Shown here: in pieces, positions 1 through 9,002 of the stretch
Layout: every line of letters starts with the position of its first letter
Position numbering within the stretch: the first letter of the stretch is position 1
DNA from: Alphaproteobacteria bacterium
Lineage (GTDB): Bacteria > Myxococcota_A > UBA796 > UBA2385
Length of the DNA stretch: 64,000 nt
Assembly (NCBI GenBank): GCA_020632755.1
Contig: JACKEY010000017.1
Location: forward strand, 1-64,000
Reading direction: 5' to 3'
Position numbers and translations under genes: made by a program
The notes under the pieces: generated by a model
Told to the model about the DNA's origin: nothing
What the model saw: only the letters and a program-made list of their open reading frames with translations
The model's database searches: none

Positions 1-152
1 CTGCTCGGCAGGCGCCTCTCGCTCGCGTCCCCATCGGCTGCGTGGGTGTAGACATGCGGGTTCGACCGGCGGCCCATTGCCACTTCTGTCAGTCAGGGCC
101 TTGGTCCTCGAAGACAGCGTGGTTTGGGTTGGGGTCGACATTGTCGTGCAAA
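1..152. other. 3' end of cassette 1, no gene seen
   Basis: This is the tail of a cassette that begins outside the window. Open frames here run on into the attC site and have no ribosome binding site or recognisable protein, so nothing is called. Confidence 0.6.
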
Positions 153-324
153 GCGGAACGAGCGCTTGCACCCGGCGGCTGGAAGGGTGGGTGGCGGGTA
201 GGCGCGGCAGCCACCTGGTGCCGGGGGAAGACTTCTCCCGCGACAACCCATGGCTTTGCCCGCCGGTCCCGTTCAGGTGGGGGCTCGCGGCGTCTCGCGC
301 CGCGGGTGAAGCGCAGCGTTAGAA
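153..324 (+). repeat. attC1, end of cassette 1
   Basis: R'' GCGGAAC at 153-159 and R' GTTAGAA at 318-324, with L'' containing AGCGCTTGCACC and L' containing GGTGAAGCGC. The left arm has one extra G relative to the right arm, the expected extrahelical position. The site is 172 bp. Confidence 0.92.
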
Positions 325-424
325 GCGCGGGCGGAGCGTGGGGAGGCAGGGCCCACGACGCCGTCACGCACGGGCGTACGAGTGGATAGGCCATCCCTCC
401 GCGCCCTCACAGCGAGGCAAAATC

Positions 425-817
425 ATGGGATCCGCCAATCCTTCCGAAGACGACCTGATGGTTGCGCGAGTGACCTACACCAGAGCCATGCAGCACTCGA
501 CGACTGCACTCTTGATGGGGTTGGGCTCAGCGCTCGCGGCACTTGTTCCGCTTAGCGGGGTGACCCTGCCGGCGGCCGTTTATGGCGCAGTGACTCTCCT
601 TCCGATTGTGGTTTCTGGTGTCGCCATTCTGGGGGCGGTTGCTGCGGTGCGCGCGGGGAGCCATCTTTCGGGTGGTGAGCTTCAGGCATATCGACAGCTC
701 GCACGGGCGCGGCTACGAGTATTCTCGATCCTGGGCGCAGTGTTTGCGTTTCTGGGTGCGGCGGCGGCAGCGGTGTCTCTAGCCTCGATGCAGCTAGTCT
801 CCACGCTGCCAGGGTGA
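425..817 (+). CDS. Cassette 2: small membrane protein
   Basis: This 130-residue protein has three hydrophobic stretches, at about residues 27-46, 48-75 and 99-124, so it is probably an integral inner-membrane protein. I recognise no family. The ATG at 425 is chosen because GAGG lies about 9 bases upstream, whereas the frame further upstream is attC sequence. The next gene starts six bases after its stop, so the two form a short operon inside one cassette. A membrane protein paired with a small soluble protein is a common layout for defence or toxin modules, but nothing in the sequence proves this. Confidence 0.75.
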   Translation: MGSANPSEDDLMVARVTYTRAMQHSTTALLMGLGSALAALVPLSGVTLPAAVYGAVTLLPIVVSGVAILGAVAAVRAGSHLSGGELQAYRQLARARLRVFSILGAVFAFLGAAAAAVSLASMQLVSTLPG

Positions 818-823
818 GCGGCA

Positions 824-1153
824 GTGACCTCCATCCCGCAATCGTCGCTCACCAACCTTCCTTGGCAGGACATCCCTCATTGTCCGGGTCGCAAGGTCCT
901 CCGCGACCGAAGTGAAGCCATCGATGCGCTAGTTCGAGACACTGGCACCTGGTTCAAGACGGACCTGGCGCCCGATCCCGTTTGGATTGCGGTAGTTGAG
1001 TACCAGCGCTGGGCGCTACTTTCATACGAGAAGCCTGATGGCTCGTTCAAGCACACTCTCAACACTTGGTCGGGATTGCTCAGGAAGTGCGCTGACCTCG
1101 GAATCGAGCCAGGTGCCATCGCGGAACACACTGCCGCACACCCTCCCTCGTAG
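824..1153 (+). CDS. Cassette 2: hypothetical protein
   Basis: The GTG start lies six bases after the membrane-protein stop and gives 109 residues. The protein is soluble, rich in Trp and Tyr in its middle (residues about 43-75), and has no motif I can name. It is the second gene of the cassette 2 operon. A long palindrome (1200-1254) lies 46 bases after the stop and may end the transcript. An ATG at 996 in another frame overlaps it but does not look like a real gene. Confidence 0.6.
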   Translation: MTSIPQSSLTNLPWQDIPHCPGRKVLRDRSEAIDALVRDTGTWFKTDLAPDPVWIAVVEYQRWALLSYEKPDGSFKHTLNTWSGLLRKCADLGIEPGAIAEHTAAHPPS

Positions 1154-1199
1154 CGGCCCGTGTCCAACTGCTTCTCCACCCCACACAGCAACCGCCTCC

Positions 1200-1254
1200 G
1201 ACTGATAGACCGTATTCACCTCCGCTTCGCTACGGCGAATCACGGTCATCAGTC
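1200..1254 (+). terminator. Cassette palindrome copy a, terminator-like
   Basis: Inverted repeat with arms GACTGATAGACCGTATTC and GAATCACGGTCATCAGTC around a short GC-rich inner part. It lies just after the two genes of cassette 2. Related copies lie at 5907-5972, 11536-11590 and 20469-20525. The rest of 1154-1504 shows no gene. Confidence 0.55.
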
Positions 1255-1504
1255 TACGGCTCCTGGGCTTACCAACGCCGCATCGCAGTCTCCCTGCGCC
1301 CCGATGCTCTCGTGCTCCAATCCGCGTCTTGGGATGCGGTGGCAGCAAGTCGCCTATCGGCACCACCCTCCGTCGTTGGCCCCTTCGACTATCTGCGGAG
1401 TGCATGCCGAGGCATCTGCACACGCAGCACAGGCCTGAAGCAGGACTGATTGGACGACGCCCGATTCTCCCCCCGAACCGCCTCTCCAAACGTAGGTGGC
1501 CGGC

Positions 1505-1676
1505 TTCTAACGAGCACTTGCAGCAGGCCGCTGGAACGTTCGGTGGCAGGTACGCGCGGCATCCACCTGGTGCCGGGGGAAGACTGCTCCCGCGACAACC
1601 CATGGCTTTGCCCGCCGGTCCCGTTCAGGTGGGGATTCGAGACGTCTCGCGCGGCAGCTGAAGTGCAGCGTTACAT
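1505..1676 (+). repeat. attC2, end of cassette 2
   Basis: R'' TTCTAAC is the reverse complement of the GTTAGAA that opens cassette 2 at 318-324. R' is GTTACAT at 1670-1676. Arms are AGCACTTGCAGC and GCTGAAGTGC; length 172 bp. Confidence 0.95.
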
Positions 1677-1719
1677 TCGGCGGGAGGGTCGGTGGCGGGG
1701 CGGTCCACCTTTGCGAGAG

Positions 1720-2922
1720 TCAATCAGTGCCTTCGTCTTCGCCGCTTGGGGTGTCTCCGCCCACATTTCGAGGCCACCACATCGCCTCGAGCAGGCCATC
1801 GACCTCCTTGGTCGCGAGTGTACGGGCACGCCTCAGTTCTGCAGGCATTCCGCGCGCTCTCGCGCCTTCGACGTGCTGGTCTAGCCTCCTCCCCAACTCG
1901 ACCACCGCGTCGTCGGCCCACACATACCGCCCACGAACCATCAACGCCGGCGGAGAGTGGGTTTGCGAGTTCACATAGACCCGATTCTCCGGTACGCCCC
2001 AAGCGGCCTCTAGACAGCTGTAGGCCAGCGGCACGGCGAGTTCCCTGCCAATCGGCGCTGGCACCCAGCCGAGCAATCGTTGGTCCTTCAGCATCTCCTT
2101 CGCCTCGGCTCTGACGACCTCGTCGACGACGGTTCCGGCCCTCTCCATCGCCGCGACCATGACGTCCCAGCGTTCAAAGGCCCTCGGCCAGAGGCATCTT
2201 CTGGCGTAGTCGAACATCGGGTTCTCGATGGAATCGCCGACTGACTCAGCGTTCGTGTCGGTGTCTACTACCCAGTGCGAGAAATCCTGCACTGGTCCAG
2301 CCAACCCCCCCCCGCTCCTCAAGAACCGTTCGTACCTCAACTCGCCGGGCCACAATGGGTAGCGATGGACCTCGTGCGCGTGCCGCTGGGCCCAGTCCAG
2401 CCACGCCCACACTGGCTCGACGACGTCCCGTTGAGCCACTTCGTACTTCGCCGAGTCCAAGTTGGTACCCAGGTGCTCGCGGCCACGCAGAAGCACTGCC
2501 AACGCCGATGCGTCCCACACGGCGAGTCGTGCCGCTGGGAGTACTGCCGCCGCCAGCCTTCTCAACTCATCGACATACCGCGGTGTCATCGGAACATTGG
2601 TCAGCAGCACGTATGCAACGCACCCCTTGTCCGAGACCTTCTCGAACTCCGACTTGCGCGTTCTCGACCCTCGATACCGCTTGATCAGGGTGCTCCGCGC
2701 TCTCGATTGGTCGGTCCAGGGCGCCACAAACTTGTACTGGAAGATCCATCGGCCGCTGAGACCGTCCCGCTCCCCGAAGTACTCGGCATCGACTCCCCCG
2801 TCCTTGCCCTCGCCAGCGTAGGTCAGGAGGAATACCCCGAATTCATGCCGTAGGATGCCGTCGCATACCGCCTTGAACTCCCGCTCTTGCCTGATTTCCT
2901 TCAGCACTGCGTCTCCATCCAC
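1720..2922 (-). CDS. Cassette 3: Mrr-like PD-(D/E)XK nuclease-domain protein
   Basis: This 400-residue protein starts with a restriction-endonuclease-like domain. D41-G-G-V-D45 is followed by a strand ending in Q62-Y-K64, the D...QxK signature of Mrr-type PD-(D/E)XK nucleases that cut DNA using a metal ion. The roughly 330 residues after it match nothing I recognise and may sense or bind the target. The gene runs against the attC direction and fills almost the whole cassette, so it must have its own promoter. No methylase partner is present, so a modification-dependent or infection-triggered nuclease is more likely than a classical restriction system. The nuclease fold is well supported; the role is inference. 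Confidence 0.78.
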   Translation of the reverse strand: MDGDAVLKEIRQEREFKAVCDGILRHEFGVFLLTYAGEGKDGGVDAEYFGERDGLSGRWIFQYKFVAPWTDQSRARSTLIKRYRGSRTRKSEFEKVSDKGCVAYVLLTNVPMTPRYVDELRRLAAAVLPAARLAVWDASALAVLLRGREHLGTNLDSAKYEVAQRDVVEPVWAWLDWAQRHAHEVHRYPLWPGELRYERFLRSGGGLAGPVQDFSHWVVDTDTNAESVGDSIENPMFDYARRCLWPRAFERWDVMVAAMERAGTVVDEVVRAEAKEMLKDQRLLGWVPAPIGRELAVPLAYSCLEAAWGVPENRVYVNSQTHSPPALMVRGRYVWADDAVVELGRRLDQHVEGARARGMPAELRRARTLATKEVDGLLEAMWWPRNVGGDTPSGEDEGTD

Positions 2923-3006
2923 TCAAGCTTGGTTGAGCAATTCCTCTAACGCCAACGCCGGCATTGATGCGTCGGCTCCCCAGCCCCCGAGGCCTCGCAG
3001 GGCCGC

Positions 3007-3178
3007 ATGTAACGAGCGCTTGCACCCGACGGCTGGAAGGTCCGGTGGCGGGTAGGCGCGGCAGCCACCTGGTGCCGGGGGAAGACTTCTCCCGCGACAA
3101 CCCATGGCTTTGCCCGCCGGTCCCGGTCACGTGGGGGTTCGGGGCGTCTCGCGCCGCGGGTGAAGCGCAGCGTTAGCT
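3007..3178 (+). repeat. attC3, end of cassette 3
   Basis: R'' ATGTAAC matches the reverse complement of GTTACAT at 1670-1676, the start of cassette 3. R' is GTTAGCT at 3172-3178. Length 172 bp. Confidence 0.95.
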
Positions 3179-3246
3179 TGACGAGTGGACCCTCCACCAC
3201 GGCCCGCCGGATCATTGTGCGTCCAAACGGCTTGGGCGGTTCGCGG

Positions 3247-4650
3247 CTAGTCATCCGGAAGCACCTGAATCTCCCAGCCCATCCTTCCAGCAGTGTGCTG
3301 CAGCGCTTCGAGCATCTCCTGTGAGTCCCCGCTCAGCCCTCGAGCCGGCACACCCAGACTTTGAGCCAACGCGAAGAAGACTCGCCAGCCGTTTCCGATC
3401 TCCGCGTCGGAAACATCGGCGGGATCTGCGTCGCCAAGGCCGTCTAGGATGATTGCCACTGTCGGGTCGTCCAGCCCCGGCACATCAAAGGTATCCGCTA
3501 CCGGCCGCACGAGTCCGTTGCTGCTGATCCAGGCCACAAACGTCGCGGTGTCGAAGAACGGAAACAGGCCGCCGACATGCCGCACCCGTGCTCTGACGGA
3601 GATGTTTCCCCGGACACCCTCTCTCGCCATCAACTGGCGGTGCTTGACACAGACTGAACCAATCATCGTCGGAAGCCACGTCAGCTCGAGAATCCGACCG
3701 TGCTCCACACCATGCGCTTTGAGGTGCCGCAGAAACTCGACTCCATGTCTTGTCTCGGTACTCAGCTCCCGCTCGGCCTTGAGGTCGCGACCGTTGTTGC
3801 TGTGTTCGAAGCCCCAGGGATACAGCGGGATCTGCACCGACGACCAGAGATCGCGGTCGTACCGCCAGGTGACTCCAGCGTTCACCTCGCCCTCCAGAGG
3901 TGCTCGTGCCACGAAACACCCTGGACCGGAGAACACCGACCGCAGTGAGAGTCCCCTCCCGTCCTGCTGCACTCGCATGAACTCGGCAAAATCGTCGTAG
4001 TTGAGCGATGATGTTCCCTGAGTTTCTCCCATCGGGTCGTGGGTGAGATGAATGTCGATGCATGGTTGGCGGCCTTGGCCAGCTGGAAGCTCAACCACCC
4101 TCTCCCAGCGACGTCGAAGGCGCCGGCGAGCTCGTTCTCCTCGCTCCCAAAGCACGTCGAGCACACGCCTGTCGGTCTCCTCCTTTGGGTCAGATGAGTC
4201 CGCGACCCGCCGGTAGATTCGCCCCGAGCGATGGACGTAAGGCGCATCGAGCCCGCGTTGGACCACGACCATCACGATGGAATTCCCGGCGGTGAGCCCG
4301 ATGGCCTCGCAAGGCCCCTCGAGCACGTAGACATCGAAGTGGGGCACCGGTGTGCAGTTGGACAGGATCCCGTCGCGTACGCGGTCGCAAACGCGCCTCA
4401 CATCATCCTCTGGTATCCCCTGGAAATTGCCAGCAACGTTTGGTCCGGAGGTCCGCTCCGAGATGCCGATGAAGAGCCAACCGCCGAAATGGTTAGCGAA
4501 TCCAGCGACGGACCTGGCCAGCTTCTCCCCGCTCGGAGCTTCACCCTTGTACTCGACATACCATCCTTCGCGCACTTCCCGTAGAACCTTCAAGTCCTCG
4601 GGGCGTACCGCCGCGGGGCTCTTTCCGAATGGGTTGAAGAAGTGATTCAT
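3247..4650 (-). CDS. Cassette 4: AlbA/Schlafen-type ATP-binding domain protein
   Basis: This 467-residue protein carries an AlbA_2 (Schlafen-like) domain at about residues 20-160: an E-Y-K-G-E strand near residue 33, then FANHFGGWLFIGI at about 51-63, the hallmark of the family. The C-terminal 300 residues are unrecognised. Schlafen/AlbA domains occur in nucleic-acid-cleaving and antiphage proteins, but a transcription-regulator role is also known for the fold. The ATG at 4650 is used because GGAGG lies six bases upstream; a longer frame to 4704 would start inside the attC site. The gene is opposite to the attC direction and alone in its cassette. Confidence 0.75.
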   Translation of the reverse strand: MNHFFNPFGKSPAAVRPEDLKVLREVREGWYVEYKGEAPSGEKLARSVAGFANHFGGWLFIGISERTSGPNVAGNFQGIPEDDVRRVCDRVRDGILSNCTPVPHFDVYVLEGPCEAIGLTAGNSIVMVVVQRGLDAPYVHRSGRIYRRVADSSDPKEETDRRVLDVLWERGERARRRLRRRWERVVELPAGQGRQPCIDIHLTHDPMGETQGTSSLNYDDFAEFMRVQQDGRGLSLRSVFSGPGCFVARAPLEGEVNAGVTWRYDRDLWSSVQIPLYPWGFEHSNNGRDLKAERELSTETRHGVEFLRHLKAHGVEHGRILELTWLPTMIGSVCVKHRQLMAREGVRGNISVRARVRHVGGLFPFFDTATFVAWISSNGLVRPVADTFDVPGLDDPTVAIILDGLGDADPADVSDAEIGNGWRVFFALAQSLGVPARGLSGDSQEMLEALQHTAGRMGWEIQVLPDD

Positions 4651-4685
4651 TGCGCCTCCAATCGACGACACCGTTGTGGTCTGCA

Positions 4686-4855
4686 AGCTAACGAGCGCTT
4701 GCACCTGACGGCTGGAAGGGGTGGTGGCGGGTAGCCGCGGCGGCCGCAGCGTTCGGGGCCGACGCTTCTTCCGCGAACTTCCGGATTCGTCGGCCTAGCG
4801 TTGCTAGGTGGTGGCTCGTGGCGTCTCGAGCCGCAGGTGAAGCGCAGCGTTAGCT
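4686..4855 (+). repeat. attC4, end of cassette 4
   Basis: R'' AGCTAAC is complementary to GTTAGCT at 3172-3178, and the match extends to CAAGCTAAC. R' is GTTAGCT at 4849-4855. The central part differs from attC1-3 but resembles attC15. Length 170 bp. Confidence 0.94.
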
Positions 4856-4983
4856 TCGGACGCGAGCGTAGGGTGGCGGGTCGGATCTCCTGTTCGGCCC
4901 CAGCAGGCTTGGGTTGGATTGCGCTTCTGGATCGGCCCTGCTCGTTTCTTCGTCCGCGCGGGTTCTGGTTTGTGGTGTTGGGC

Positions 4984-5017
4984 TTCCCATTGGTCCGTGA
5001 TGTTGATATATTCAACA
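4984..5017 (+). promoter_or_regulatory. Promoter and operator of the cassette 5 pair
   Basis: A perfect six-base inverted repeat, TGTTGA-TATAT-TCAACA (5001-5017), overlaps a -10-like TATATT (5007-5012). A -35-like TTCCCA lies 17 bases before it. The GTG start follows the -10 by only seven bases, so transcription should begin at or next to the start codon. This would fit autoregulation by the HTH protein of the pair. Confidence 0.5.
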
Positions 5018-5019
5018 GC

Positions 5020-5406
5020 GTGACCTCCAGCAGCTGGCTTCAACGACTCCGCGACGTGCCTCTCGACTTCCGAGTGGTGCAGCACGACCCGATGACGCGC
5101 AGGTACGACCGGGCGAATCAGAAGCTCGACTACCTGGTCCGCGAGGGTCGTTTCCTCGGGATCCGTGCCTCCGAGCGAACCGGCGCTGTTGCGATCGAGC
5201 TCGCGGTTTGGACTCGCTCGGCTGCCGGTAAGGGTTGCGGCTACTACGCCTGTTTCAGGCTCTTCCTCGATGACCACGGTACTGCCAACTACGCTGTGCT
5301 CTTCTGCTTCTACGACGGAACCGATGGATCGCCCTGCCTCAAGGGGTTCGAGTCTGCCCTCACCTTCGCCCGCTCCAACGGCTTCAAGGACAACGACCAT
5401 GCCTGA
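5020..5406 (+). CDS. Cassette 5: first protein of a putative toxin-antitoxin-like pair
   Basis: The GTG start at 5020 gives 128 residues; earlier in-frame starts lie in or near attC4. The protein is a compact alpha/beta-like sequence with a Cys/Tyr-rich middle (GKGCGYYACFRLFL, about residues 70-83). I do not recognise the family. It overlaps the next gene by eight bases (ATGCCTGA), so the two are probably translationally coupled. Small unknown protein first, HTH protein second, and a palindrome on the promoter is the MqsRA/HigBA-type layout. Calling it a toxin is inference from that layout only. Confidence 0.65.
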   Translation: MTSSSWLQRLRDVPLDFRVVQHDPMTRRYDRANQKLDYLVREGRFLGIRASERTGAVAIELAVWTRSAAGKGCGYYACFRLFLDDHGTANYAVLFCFYDGTDGSPCLKGFESALTFARSNGFKDNDHA

Positions 5407-5875
5407 GTACATGCACGAGAAGGACTACCAGTACCACGCTGCGGGGCGCATCTGGATCGTCCCGGAGCTCCAGCTGCTGAAGCTTCCGGACGGGTCACTG
5501 GGGCTGCCTCAAACCGAGATCAACCGCGTCCACCGTGCCGTCGCGAATGCGCTCTGCGGCTCGGAGGACCCGCTGAGCGGCGAAGATTTCGAGTTCCTCT
5601 GCGATGTGGCTGGGGTTGCCTACGCTGTGGTGGCCGATGCGCTGCACCTCGACCGGAGCACTCTGACCAAGTGGCGAGACTCGGGGCGACCCATGCCCTT
5701 CATCCGCAGCCTCTTCCTCAAGCGCTGGTTCTGGTTCCGTCTCTTCGGCGACCAACTCGCGAGTGAAGAAGTCCACCTTGGCGCCCTCGAGAACGACGGC
5801 GAGTTCCTCCAACTCGCTCACGACGCTGCCATCCGGCATGCCGCTGCTGATCCCGTCCGCAAGGCGGTCGCGTAG
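5399..5875 (+). CDS. Cassette 5: HTH protein, putative antitoxin/regulator
   Basis: This 158-residue protein has a helix-turn-helix-like segment at about residues 66-96, where AGVAYAVVADALHLDRSTLT is followed by KWRDSGRPMP. That is a typical recognition-helix pattern with a Lys-Trp-Arg continuation. The start is fixed by an ATG overlapping the previous stop. It is the natural candidate to bind the palindrome at 5001-5017. A palindromic terminator-like element follows 31 bases after its stop. Confidence 0.68.
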   Translation: MPEYMHEKDYQYHAAGRIWIVPELQLLKLPDGSLGLPQTEINRVHRAVANALCGSEDPLSGEDFEFLCDVAGVAYAVVADALHLDRSTLTKWRDSGRPMPFIRSLFLKRWFWFRLFGDQLASEEVHLGALENDGEFLQLAHDAAIRHAAADPVRKAVA

Positions 5876-5906
5876 CGCCTCGGTGCCCGTGGCACCGCTG
5901 CGCTCC

Positions 5907-5972
5907 GACTGGAGCACTGTCTTCATCCTCGGCTCGCTGCGCTCCCCTCGGACGGAAGCACAGTGTCCAGTC
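5907..5972 (+). terminator. Cassette palindrome copy d
   Basis: Arms GACTGGAGCACTGTCTTC and GAAGCACAGTGTCCAGTC pair almost fully; the inner part repeats CTCGCTGCGCTC. It lies just after the cassette 5 operon. It belongs to the same family as copies at 1200, 11536 and 20469. The rest of 5973-6173 shows no gene. Confidence 0.55.
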
Positions 5973-6173
5973 TCCGCTCCGCTCGGGGTGGCGATCGTGC
6001 ACCCCAATCCCACTGCGCCATTCTGTCAGTGCCGCGCTTCGGATCGGTCGGCTCGGCTGTTGACTGCGACTACCTGCTGCCTTCCCCCCTCGATCCGCAG
6101 TGCCCTTCCGCTCGGAGGAGCTGCTGATGCGACCATCACGACGCAATCATGGCCGATTGGCGTCCCGGCCCGA

Positions 6174-6344
6174 AGCTAACGAGCACTTGCAGCAGACGGC
6201 TGGAAGGGGTGGTGCCGGGTAGCCGCGACAACGCGTGGTCGTGGACCATGCACTCTTCCCGCGTCCGACCCGCGTTCGTGGTCCTGACATGGTTCGGTGG
6301 CGGGTAGCGGCGTCTCGCGCCGCAGCTGAAGCGCAGCGTTATCT
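6174..6344 (+). repeat. attC5, end of cassette 5
   Basis: R'' AGCTAAC with its flank (CCGAAGCTAAC) is complementary to GTTAGCTTCGG at the start of cassette 5. R' is GTTATCT at 6338-6344. The central part is a second subtype shared with attC8 and, in part, attC13. Length 171 bp. Confidence 0.94.
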
Positions 6345-6443
6345 CTGCTCGTCGGGTGACGACGGACGCCCCACATCGCCAGCATCTCTACTCGGCGCTC
6401 CGACAGCACGGGTTCTATGATAGGGTCTTCGGCCGGAGAAGCC

Positions 6444-7025
6444 ATGAGCGGTGCGATTTGGTCAATCATCTTCAGTGTAGTCCTAGTCGTGCTCGAGTAC
6501 GCTGGCGTGTACCTGTCAAAGTGGCGCGTGGAGTCCCAGCGATTCGAGCAAGCTGCACGCAGGTACGAGAGGGCCGAAATGGTGGCGGCCATTCAAGATG
6601 GCAATCATGCAGGGCTGTCAGCCGAGGTAATCCAGGGGCTCGTCGATGACCGCATGGCTCAAGCCCGCCTCCGCGCTTCCGAGGAGCATCTCGACAGCGT
6701 GTTCTGGTCCACCTTGCCCGGGCCAGAGCTTTGCTTCATGTCTCTCACTCTTACAGGCGCCGTCTTCTTCTCCTACTTCTACTCAACGGCTGCAGAACGT
6801 GTGGTCATTTCGCCGATTCTAGCGAAGTCGGGGGCGGATTTCGTGATTCTTGGCGTCGTGGCCATCGTCCTCGCAGTCACCTGGGTCTTGAGCCTGGTCC
6901 TACGCGAGCAATACATCCTTCGCACCCACCCTGGCGAATCCAGGCTTCGCCATCCGGTCACAATTGGTACCATCGGCGCCGTGTCCCTCTTCGCGAGCAT
7001 CTTCATCATCGCGGGGGGTCGCTGA
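6444..7025 (+). CDS. Cassette 6: four-segment membrane protein
   Basis: This 193-residue protein has hydrophobic stretches at about residues 3-24, 96-117, 127-150 and 170-192, and a charged coiled region (about 25-90) between the first two. I recognise no family. The ATG at 6444 is preceded by GGAG at a good distance; an upstream ATG at 6417 in the same frame is possible. The next gene starts two bases after its stop, so the two products probably act together at the membrane. Confidence 0.72.
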   Translation: MSGAIWSIIFSVVLVVLEYAGVYLSKWRVESQRFEQAARRYERAEMVAAIQDGNHAGLSAEVIQGLVDDRMAQARLRASEEHLDSVFWSTLPGPELCFMSLTLTGAVFFSYFYSTAAERVVISPILAKSGADFVILGVVAIVLAVTWVLSLVLREQYILRTHPGESRLRHPVTIGTIGAVSLFASIFIIAGGR

Positions 7026-7027
7026 TC

Positions 7028-7528
7028 ATGGAATCACTCTTCGTCTTTGGGGCCCTCGCCAGTGCGGTTGCAAGCCTGTTGACAACCTTGGTCGCACGTT
7101 GGCGAATCAACCAGCGGGTGCAGCAGTTGAAGGATGCCCGTCGCGCCCAGTACGAGAACCATCTCGTCCGAGCTGAACGGGCGCTCAAGCAGGACTTGCC
7201 ACGCGCTGCCATTCTCCTTGGTGCCATCGAGCTCGAAGCTCGTCTCGCGTCCTCTGTCGAACAGGCCCTGGACCCCACTGAGCAGCAGCGGTCAGCAAGC
7301 CTTCTCGCATCCAAGTCCGCTGCTACGAGACTCCAGGTGCTACGAAAGCTGCGCGCGCTTGAGGAATCTGATGCCGCGGATGTAGAACATCTGCTGCGCG
7401 TCCGCAATTCCGCGGCCCACGATACGACCGCTGAACCCAGTCCGGAGTCGGCCCGGCAGTACCTCGACCTCCTCCGCCAAGTCCTCACTCGTCTCAGCGT
7501 TTCTGATGCTCCGCCCAGGGTGCTGTAA
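7028..7528 (+). CDS. Cassette 6: membrane-anchored HEPN-like protein
   Basis: This 166-residue protein has an N-terminal membrane segment (about residues 3-24) and a helical soluble domain ending in R126-N-S-A-A-H131. R-x4-H is the active-site motif of HEPN ribonucleases, and the surrounding LLRVRNSAAHD matches the DUF4145-type group. HEPN domains are typical of RNA-cleaving toxins and abortive-infection proteins. It sits two bases after the membrane-protein gene, suggesting a membrane-bound sensor/effector pair. The HEPN call rests on the motif and helical context; catalytic activity is inferred. Confidence 0.7.
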   Translation: MESLFVFGALASAVASLLTTLVARWRINQRVQQLKDARRAQYENHLVRAERALKQDLPRAAILLGAIELEARLASSVEQALDPTEQQRSASLLASKSAATRLQVLRKLRALEESDAADVEHLLRVRNSAAHDTTAEPSPESARQYLDLLRQVLTRLSVSDAPPRVL

Positions 7529-7577
7529 GCATTGCGGCGTGCCTCAGTGCTTAGGCTCACATGTCCGACCCAACCGG

Positions 7578-7749
7578 AGATAACGAGCACTTGCAGCTGA
7601 CCGCTGGAAGGTGCGGTGGCGGGTAGGCGCGGCAGCCACCCGGTGCCGGGGGAAGACTTCTCCCGCGACAACGCATGGCTTTGCCCGCCGGTCGCGCTCA
7701 GGTGGGGGCTCGGGGCGTCTCGCGCGGCAGCTGAAGTGCAGCGTTATCC
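7578..7749 (+). repeat. attC6, end of cassette 6
   Basis: R'' AGATAAC is complementary to GTTATCT at 6338-6344. R' is GTTATCC at 7743-7749. Length 172 bp. Confidence 0.95.
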
Positions 7750-7783
7750 GCGCTCCAGCCCACCCAACGATGAAGTTTCCGGC

Positions 7784-8917
7784 CTATGGGAGCTTTCCGG
7801 GAGCCGACATCGTCTTGATGTTCAGCGAAGACGCGATCGCGTCTGCGTGCTTGGAGCGCTTGTAGGACAACATCCAGGCGTCAACAGGTCCCTTCCGCTG
7901 CGACAGCCGACGGATGGCCTTCGACAGCGCTCGGTACTTCACTGCTTGATGCACACCAACTTCGAGTTCGCGGTCACCCTCGAGTTCCACCTCCACAACG
8001 CAGCAGGGCATTCCGTCCGTGTCGAGGAACGCCACGTCTACCCGGTCCTGTGAGCGAAACCCGAACTCCACTTCACTCACCACATCGGACAACCCAAACG
8101 CCTCCGGGTGCGCCGCCGCCCATTCCTTCAGTTTCCGGTGCCGCTCGCTCTCTCCACTGCCTCCATACTTGCGCTTGATTCCGGACTTCCGCTCGGTGCC
8201 GTCGACGATCGAGCGCGCCTCTCGGCTTGGTCGCTTCACTGACCCAACACCGGCTTCAGCCGCCAAGCGGTCGATGCGCTCCCGCATCTCTGCGTTGCCG
8301 CTCCCTGCCCGCATACACTCCAGAGCGACCCGAACTTGGTCAATCGTCATGTAGCGAAATAGATTGCGTCGCCAGGACGGGCCCTTTCCTGAGGCGGGGC
8401 GGAAGACATCCCAAAATGGCAAGTGGGCGTCTGATGGAAGATGGACTCCTGTGCTTGGATCGCCAACGAGCACGTAGCCGTAGGTTGTTCCATACTTCTC
8501 TGCTGCCGCAGCGGGAGACATCACGTCCCTCACAAGGAACGCCCCAAAGATGTACCGATCAGCCTCTCGATTTCCCGGCGTGCGAGGGCGTGTTGTCATG
8601 AACACAACGGACCCCTCACTCAGATAGCGGGCCCTTCGTGGTTCCTCACCCTCGAAATCGACCCCGAGCCCGAACTCCCAGCGCGTAAGCAGCTGACTCT
8701 CGTAGCAGGGGTGGACCGGCCGTTTCGACTGAAGTCCCTCCAGGTACCGATGGCAAGCGTTTTCAGGCTGGCCGCACCAGACCTGCGCTCGTGCGCAGTT
8801 GACCTCCATCAACGCAGCGGAACAGGTGCCTCGGAATCCGGGGGTCCACGGAAGGCTGCCACCGTCGTTCAGCGTGCACTTCAGGGCTGCGTTCTTTCGT
8901 TCCACTTGAAGCTCCAA
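7784..8917 (-). CDS. Cassette 7: putative PD-(D/E)XK-like protein
   Basis: The frame gives 377 residues from a TTG start; ATG codons exist from residue 37, so the N-terminus is uncertain. The last 100 residues contain D294-V-A-F-L followed by VVEVELEGD (E309 and E311), the two-strand arrangement of restriction-endonuclease-like folds. The usual catalytic Lys is replaced by Glu, so activity is not assured. A basic segment (about residues 235-265) with KSGIKRKYGG precedes it. The N-terminal half (about 60-190) is an unknown globular domain. The gene is alone in its cassette and faces the other way from attC. Confidence 0.65.
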   Translation of the reverse strand: MELQVERKNAALKCTLNDGGSLPWTPGFRGTCSAALMEVNCARAQVWCGQPENACHRYLEGLQSKRPVHPCYESQLLTRWEFGLGVDFEGEEPRRARYLSEGSVVFMTTRPRTPGNREADRYIFGAFLVRDVMSPAAAAEKYGTTYGYVLVGDPSTGVHLPSDAHLPFWDVFRPASGKGPSWRRNLFRYMTIDQVRVALECMRAGSGNAEMRERIDRLAAEAGVGSVKRPSREARSIVDGTERKSGIKRKYGGSGESERHRKLKEWAAAHPEAFGLSDVVSEVEFGFRSQDRVDVAFLDTDGMPCCVVEVELEGDRELEVGVHQAVKYRALSKAIRRLSQRKGPVDAWMLSYKRSKHADAIASSLNIKTMSAPGKLP

Positions 8918-9002
8918 TGACTCGGGCCCGCCACTTCACTGAAGCCTACTGCATGCCGGAGCGTAAGGCACGTTGCGCGGCGTCGCTCTGGGCCAGCCCT
9001 CT

